This document shows, in pieces, positions 1 through 5,600 of a stretch of DNA of 10,307 nucleotides. The stretch is taken from NCBI GenBank assembly GCA_026770585.1, contig MU646580.1, forward strand, positions 387,547 to 397,853, given 5' to 3'. How positions within the stretch are numbered: the stretch's first letter is position 1; each line of letters opens with the position of its first letter. A program made the translations under genes and the position numbers. This DNA is from Baffinella frigidus. Lineage: Eukaryota > Cryptophyceae > Cryptomonadales > Baffinellaceae. Under the pieces are notes generated by a model that searched no databases, was not told where the DNA came from, and saw only the letters and a list, made by a program, of their open reading frames with translations.

Positions 1-122
1 TACAGGGGTACCTCGCTCATAAGAAATCGTCCCCCCCCTAGGACCACCATAGGGCCCTAGGCATAGGCCTACTGTAGGTTCCCAGGGGGGTGGCTGTTTC
101 TTATGGGGGAGGTACCCCTGTA
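1..122 (+). mobile_element. MITE-like foldback element, copy 1
   Basis: This is a short non-coding inverted-repeat element. The left end TACAGGGGTACCTCGCTCAT is mirrored at the right end (...GAGGTACCCCTGTA), and the core CCATAGGGCCCTAGGCATAGG follows a poly-C run that is matched by a poly-G run on the other side. The outer TA at each end fits a TA target-site duplication, as used by Tc1/mariner-type transposases; that superfamily is an inference. The right arm has diverged (TTATGGGGGAGG where other copies read TTATGAGCGAGG). The left end coincides with the first base of the window, so the upstream flank is unseen. Five more copies lie in the window. Confidence 0.85.
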
Positions 123-294
123 GGGCTACGGTAGAAAACGAGGAGATTGCCGACCGATGCGGCGAGGTGTTGGGGGCGGTGGGTATGTACAGCGTGGTGT
201 GAGAGCTGGTGCGCGAGTGACTCGGTGGTGTGCCAATGGGCGCACTCATCCACGCGCGGGGAAAGGTGGAGGGGGTGACGGACTAGCCCTACTG
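123..294. other. Spacer between two MITE copies
   Basis: This 172-bp GC-rich spacer has no convincing gene. GTAGGGCTA at 120-128 and TAGCCCTAC at 284-292 form a 9-bp inverted repeat around it, so the two MITEs and the spacer could be one composite unit, but the match is short. Confidence 0.4.
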
Positions 295-416
295 TACAGG
301 AGTACTTCACTCATAAGAAACTGCCCCCCCCCCTAGGACCACTGTAGGGCCCTAGGCATGGTCCTACTGAAGGGTACTAGGAGGGGGCGGTTTCTTATGA
401 GCGAGGTACCCCTGCA
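295..416 (+). mobile_element. MITE-like foldback element, copy 2
   Basis: This copy has the same orientation and layout as the one at the window start: TACAGGAGTACTTCACTCATAAGAAAC, a poly-C run, the core TAGGGCCCTAGGCAT, a poly-G run, then TTTCTTATGAGCGAGGTACCCCTGCA. The right terminal TA has changed to CA. The right arm is closer to the family consensus than the left arm. Confidence 0.85.
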
Positions 417-754
417 GGCCCCCATGATGGTGTGTGTCCTTGATTTCGAGTAACTAATGTAGGACCTAGCCAATCGCGAGTCCAGGGCGCGTTCCATGGC
501 TCTTCAGCATCCCTGTTCTATGCGCCTCCTGGGCATTCAGGGTTTCGGATCTGGGCAAACGAAGAAATTTATTGTACACGCATGCATCCGCATTTCAAAA
601 ACTAGAGTCCTCGCATCTGCGGCGCTGCCTGGAGCCGCAGGTGCTGTCCCACCGCATGCCCATCGCGAGTAGCGTCCCGAACTCCCAAGTGTGCACAGGT
701 GGGTCTGGGCTACGAAACCAGAATTTAAGAACACAGGCCGGGTTTGGGCCTACC
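417..754. other. Intergenic, no gene recognised
   Basis: No supported coding region. Short open frames exist on both strands but show no domain, repeat or compositional signature. On the minus strand AATAAA is read at 573-568, about 390 bp downstream of the ankyrin gene's stop; it could be a polyadenylation signal, but many protists do not use this hexamer. Confidence 0.4.
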
Positions 755-829
755 GTTTTCTTAGTTTAGTACCAGAGGGTTGACAAAATCTTGCGTGTAG
801 TCAACCCTCTGCTACTAATTTAAGAAAAC
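755..829. repeat. 75-bp foldback (small MITE or hairpin)
   Basis: Two arms of about 30 bp, matching at roughly 27 of 30 positions, flank a 15-base loop. The left arm begins GTTTTCTTA and ends AGAGGGTTGAC; the right arm begins GTCAACCCTCT and ends TAAGAAAAC. The inner 11 bp pair perfectly. It is unrelated in sequence to the ~120-bp MITEs. The right arm's AATTTAAGAAAACA resembles AATTTAAGAACACA at 722-735, possibly a further partial copy. Confidence 0.75.
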
Positions 830-966
830 AGACACCAACCGATGTCGGATAGCCCAGATAATCCTGTTCTTATAGCCCAGATACCCCTGCAAGTCTTATT
901 AGTTGGTGAGAGCCAGGTGCATCAGGCGTCGGTGCGGCCTTCCACCCCTCCTCCCTGCTTCACGCT

Positions 967-2367
967 TCACGGCTCCAGAATCATCTGGACCACGCCCGGC
1001 TCAAGACAAAATACGAGCGACCTCACGCCGAGGCGCTCATGCTGCCCCATCACGAACGCCTCGTGACACCGTTCCCTGCGCTTCGCCATCACGCGCAGCA
1101 GCGCTGCGGAATGGTCATGCTGAAAGAAAGACGCGAGATCTTCCGGCGTCTCACCGTGGCTGATCCTGGCGTGCATGTCTGCCCCCTTGCCCAGGAGCAG
1201 CCGCACTATCTTGCACCTTCCGAAAAGAGCTGCACAATGAGATCGACCGCTTAGCTTATATGATCTCACTTTCATCCGGGAACAAGTATTTTTCTTTCAG
1301 TTCTCTAAGGCGATTTCGAGATTTTCCCTTGAAATATTTTCAAATTTTGTCCGCCCAAAAAGTTAGGAACGCCATCTGAAAGGGCTTGGAAAGTTTTTCC
1401 TTGGATGTGGTCTCAGATTTTTGCTGGGCCATCGGGAAAGGTCCCTTCAGAGGGGCGCAAAATGACGTTCCTGTGAAAATTGCTACACAGCTTCAAAAAG
1501 ACAATTCTTAAAATGCAAATCCATCGAATTGTAAAAAAAGTGCCGGTAGTGATATCGGTCTCTCGCGGAATGGTGGATCATCTAATTCCGGGGACAACCT
1601 AGTTCCGGCATTACGGTTGTTCTATTCCCCTCATGACAAAGGGAGGCGAAGGCGTTCGAACTAGAGACAGACAGTCAGAGCGAGAAAGAGGGAGCGAAAG
1701 AAAAAGAGGGAGAGAGCGAGAGAGAGAGAAAGCAACCTGCGAAATGCAGCGGGGTATAGCCATCAATCGCCGTGGCGTTGACATCTGCGCCCCTGTCCAG
1801 CAGCAGCTTCACCATTTCTTCGGACCTGTAACGAGAGGGAGACTTTTAAGGAGGGGGTTTGGAGTTTTGGGTTTGAGGGTTGGGGTGTGAAGGGTTTGGA
1901 GGGTTTAGGGGTTCTTCAGACCCCCACATGACAGCGTAGTGTATCGGCGTGTCCCCTGCGTCCGTCCGGGCGTTGACTTGTGCGCCTTTCTCGAGCAAAC
2001 GCCTGACGACCTCGTCGTGCTCCCTCCCTGCAGCGAGCGGCCGGAAATGGGTGTCGCCCTCTTCTTCCTCTTCTCCTTGGAGCAGTATCAGCTGGACGAT
2101 GGCGTCGGTCAGGTCGAGCAGCAGATTCACGATCTCTGCGAGAGGTTGCCCCCCCTGCGTTGCGACATGGAGCGGGGTAACGCCTTCCGTCGTCTTGAAA
2201 TTTACGTGAGCCCCCTTTGCCAACAGCAGCTGCACGACCTGGCTCTGCCCCTGTAGACTCGCGTGGTGCAAGGGCGTGTAGCCGTCGATGGCCAGCCGAG
2301 AGACCTCGTCTGTCTGGCCCAGGAGCGCTGCCGTCATGGCCCCAGGCGCAAGGTGGTACACCGGCAT
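967..2367 (-). CDS. Ankyrin-repeat protein (3 exons)
   Basis: Exons on the minus strand are 2367-1922, 1825-1737 and 1229-967 (stop TGA). Both introns are GT-AG and both junctions restore ankyrin codons, the second reading HFA|ALFG. The product is about 265 aa. Repeats lie near residues 28-58 (DGYTPLHHAS...VVQLLLAKGAHVN), 61-95, 105-137 (degenerate), 138-168 (DTPIHYAV...MVKLLLDRGADVN) and 171-202 (DGYTPLHFAAL...IVRLLLGKGADM), with a partial sixth repeat (GETPEDLA). The second repeat is interrupted by a run of leucines and an acidic EEEEEG stretch. No signal peptide, membrane segment or enzymatic domain is visible. Ankyrin repeats are protein-binding scaffolds; the partner is unknown. An in-frame stop (2409-2407) limits the start; ATG 2367 is used, but ATG 2337 has the better context (GCCATGAC) and would remove 10 residues. 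A further 5' exon cannot be excluded. Confidence 0.85.
1230..1736 (-). other. Ankyrin gene intron 2 (507 nt)
   Basis: Donor GT at 1736-1735 (GCAG|gttgct), acceptor ...tgtgcAG at 1230. The middle (about 1275-1560) is richer in A and T than anything around it, with no coding signature. The 5' end carries a long pyrimidine tract in the sense strand, annotated separately. Confidence 0.8.
1658..1733. repeat. Purine/pyrimidine simple repeat (GA-rich)
   Basis: The plus strand is almost pure purine: GAGACAGACAG, then GAGAAAGAGGGAGCGAAAG and GAGAGAGAGAAAG. In the ankyrin transcript this is a CT-rich tract starting a few bases after the intron 2 donor, far from the 3' splice site where such tracts normally sit. 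It could form triplex DNA or be ordinary microsatellite expansion. Confidence 0.8.
1826..1921 (-). other. Ankyrin gene intron 1 (96 nt)
   Basis: Donor GT at 1921-1920 (TGGGG|gtctga), acceptor ...cgttacAG at 1826. The sense strand carries degenerate telomere-like units (CCCTAAACCCTCCAAACCC and similar) with almost no G, the same sort of filler and the same sense orientation as in the neighbouring plus-strand gene. Confidence 0.8.
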
Positions 2368-2662
2368 CTCGGACACCCTCGTGGAGGAGCGAGGCGAGTC
2401 GAGCTCCTAGGCGGTCGGTGCCTTGGGTGTAGTAACGACACGTCGGCCCAACCGTCAGGATGTTGAAGAGGGGAAGCAGGAGCGAATCTTTGGGAGAGGG
2501 GGGCAAAGACGTGAGTGAGGGCTATTGAGTGAGCTTATGGAGCTTATGGAGTGACAATTTGACCAGTACCTCGATTGTTTTTTTTGTCATAAGTTGCCAG
2601 GTTCCCGAGAGAGTTGACTTTATGCGTGGTTGTTCAAACTCCACTCTAGACGGGAAGGGAGC
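2368..2662. promoter_or_regulatory. Divergent intergenic region (bidirectional promoter)
   Basis: About 295 bp separate the ATG of the minus-strand ankyrin gene from the ATG of the plus-strand chromatin-protein gene, so both 5' UTRs and promoters should lie here unless upstream non-coding exons exist. A T-rich run at about 2576-2586 and the short direct repeat GCTTATGGAGCTTATGGAG (about 2532-2550) are the only notable sequences. No TATA box is evident. The function is inferred from gene layout only. Confidence 0.5.
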
Positions 2663-5600
2663 ATGGCGAAGACGAAAGGCGGCGGCGCCTTCAAGCCGGC
2701 GAAAGGCGAAAGGATCGGGGTCGGGGACAAAGTCCAGGTGTGCTTCGAAAACGGCAAGGGCGGCCACGAATGGTGGACGGGCGAGGTACAGCTCAGCCGA
2801 GCCCAGGGAAAGAGAAGAGGCCGTTACCCTGAGCAAACTTTCTTTCGCAGGGTTCGGCTCTCACGTGTCTCGCGGGCCGAGCATAGATCATCATTGCCAG
2901 CTTCACTGGACCATTCCCGGCCCGGGTGGAGCCGATTCGTGGGGTTGATACCCCTGGTGGAGTATGGCGCTGGTTCCTGGTTCTGCCGCCGAGAAGCCTC
3001 ACTTTCATCAGGCAGACTGGGCGAGCCACCATCTGATTGGGGCCGCTGCGACAGGTGATCAGCAGGAAGAGTGACAAGTCCGGGAAGTGGTGGTTGTTCT
3101 TCCCCGGGGACGGCGAGAAGGGTACGCGATTCGCCCACAACACTGCTCTTCTCCACTGCTTCACCCATATGCTTTCACGGCCACTCGCGTTGGTTCCGCC
3201 TTCGGTCTGACCCACTTTATCTTTCCACCAGGATACTTTGATGAATCGAACATCGAGGTCATCACCAAGGCCCCCAAGCCCCCCGTCCTCTCCTCGATCC
3301 CGGGACCGTCCTCCTCCAGCCACAGCTCTTCCGAGATCGACCTGGACAGCCTCTCCCGCGCGGAGCTGCAGTCCCTGGCGAAGAAGCACGGCGTCAAGGC
3401 CAACCAGACCTCCCCCGTTATCATCGCGGCTCTCCGCATCATCCCCGCCTCGGCCCCCAAGCACAGGTGAGCCCCACTTCACCCACCCACCTGCAATCCG
3501 AGCATCAAGTTGATGGCATCAACGGACACAGCACTCTCTGACGAGCAGCACAGCTGAGCCCCAGCTCGTCCCCTCCCATCCGAGCATCAGCGCGAACACG
3601 GCACTCTCTGACTCCCGCTACCTGCCGCAGCGGTGCAAGCAGGCACGCAGCTGCGCCGCCCCTCCCTTCACCCGCCTCGCCCAACGCGGATCTGGAGGAC
3701 ATGACCTACTCCCGACTGCGGGATCTGGCGAACAAGATGGACTGCAAGCGCTGCGCTCTCCCCAGAAGACGCTGGAGCGATAAAGATCCAGGCCAGAAAT
3801 CCGAGGAGAGTGCGAGCCGTGCTCTGATTGCCGCCATCGCCAAGGCGCGGGCGAGCGTGGTGCGCTCGTCGCAGCCTGCTCAAGACGTGGAGCATGAGGA
3901 CGAGGACGAGGACGAGGGGGAGGACGAGGACGAGGACGAGGACGAGGTTGTGGAGGAGGACGAGGGGTCGCCCGTGGCCGCGGCCCCGGCGCGGCGCGCC
4001 TCCGGGGGGCGCGCGACCAGGGCGAGGCTCAGCGCCAGCACGTGCGCGTCCGGCGTCTCGGCAGAAGGGTCTGTCAAGGAGCCCAGCGAACGGTAGGCAA
4101 CCCGCAGCGCCCCCTTTCAGCCCCACTCTTGCCACACCGCTGCTCACACCCAGACGGCCATGCAGCACGAGGCACTGGCCCGAACGTCAGCCTGGCGCCT
4201 GCACCCTGGAACCCAAACCTTAAACACTTAACACTCAACTGCGCCTGCACCCTGAACCCCAAACACTTAACACTCAACTCTGGAACCATGAACCTTGAGC
4301 CCTCAGCCCTGAACCCCAAACCTCAGGCGCCGCACACGAGACACGTCATCCTCCTCCTCCGCCATCTCCGCCGCCCCCTCCCCCCCCCCCTCCTCCTCGG
4401 TGGTGCAGACGCGCGAGTCGCTGCGCGGGGGCGCGGATCCCCGCAGTGCGGGCGCGCGCGCGTCAGGCGCCTCGGCGGGCGGGTCCGCTGCCTGGAGCGA
4501 TGCGGGGAGCCGGCGCGCGAGCAAGCGCCAGAAGAGCAGCGGAGACATCGTCCTCGACGGCGGGGGGGGGCGCCGGGGCAGCAAGGCCAGCAAGCGTAAG
4601 TCGAGCGCCTCCACCTCTTCAGCAGGGGCGACGGGCGCGGAAGAGGAGGAGGCGTGGGGTGGCGGCGCCGAGGAGGCCAACAAGCGGTAGGCCTTCCAGC
4701 CCCCCGTGTGGATCGTGTCCGATGCCACACCGCTGCTCACGCCCTGACAGCCATGCAAGAGGCACTGGCCCCAACGCCAACCGCGCCTGCACCCTTAACC
4801 CTGGACCATGGACCCTGGGCCCTGGTCCCTGAACCAAACCCCCGAAACCCAAAACCCGAAACTTGAAACCCTGAACCCTGAACCCTAAACCCTAAACCTC
4901 AGGCGGCGCACACGCTCCACATCCTCCGCCATCTCCTCCGCGCCCTCCGACGGCGAGGCGGCGGCGTTCATGGCAGTCGAAGAGGACGAGACCGAGGGGG
5001 GGGACGAGGAGGAGGAGGCCGAGGAGGAACCCGCGTCCACCCAGCGCTCTTGGCGCGCCAGCGCCAAGAGCGCCGCCCCCCGGCGCGGCTCCACACGCTC
5101 CGCCAAGTCCGCCGCCGCCGCCGGCGATGCGGCGGCGCTCCAGGAGCTCAACGCGGGAGAGGAGGAGGAGGAGGAGGAGGAGGACGCCCCCCCCCCTCCT
5201 GCCGCCTCCCGCCGCGCCTCCGCTCGCTCCGCACGCTCCGCCAAGCCTGCCGGCGCCCCACCGCCGTCTTCCCCGCCCGCGCCGCAGGAGAGCGCGCGCC
5301 TCTCCGGCGGCCGCGCCACCTCCTCCGGCACCTCCTCCGCGGCGCCCCCCGCGCGCCTCTCGCGCTCGACGCCCGGGCGGGCATGGAGTGGCGAGCACGC
5401 GGCGCTGCCCTCCTCCTCGCCCGCCAAGAGCGCCGCGCCGCTGGCCCAGGCCCAGCCGGGGGGAGGTGGGGGGGGCGCATCATCGTCGCGCGCGGGGGCG
5501 GAGAAGGACAAGGAGAACTCAGGGGGGAACCGTCCGGCGTCTGCTGCGCACAAGGCTACGGGGTACGTCTCTTCCCTGGATATTTGGGGGTAACGTGACC

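Noticed and set aside
1916-2506. Minus-strand open frame of ~196 codons overlapping ankyrin exon 1
   Set aside because: Its Arg/Gly/Ala-rich translation has no domain, while the overlapping frame encodes clear ankyrin repeats joined correctly at two splice sites.
4885-5553. Long minus-strand open frame rich in Ser/Ala/Gly opposite exon 6
   Set aside because: It is the complement of a GC-rich, low-complexity exon whose plus-strand frame closes phase with eight other exons; the minus frame has no domain and ends in telomere-like sequence.
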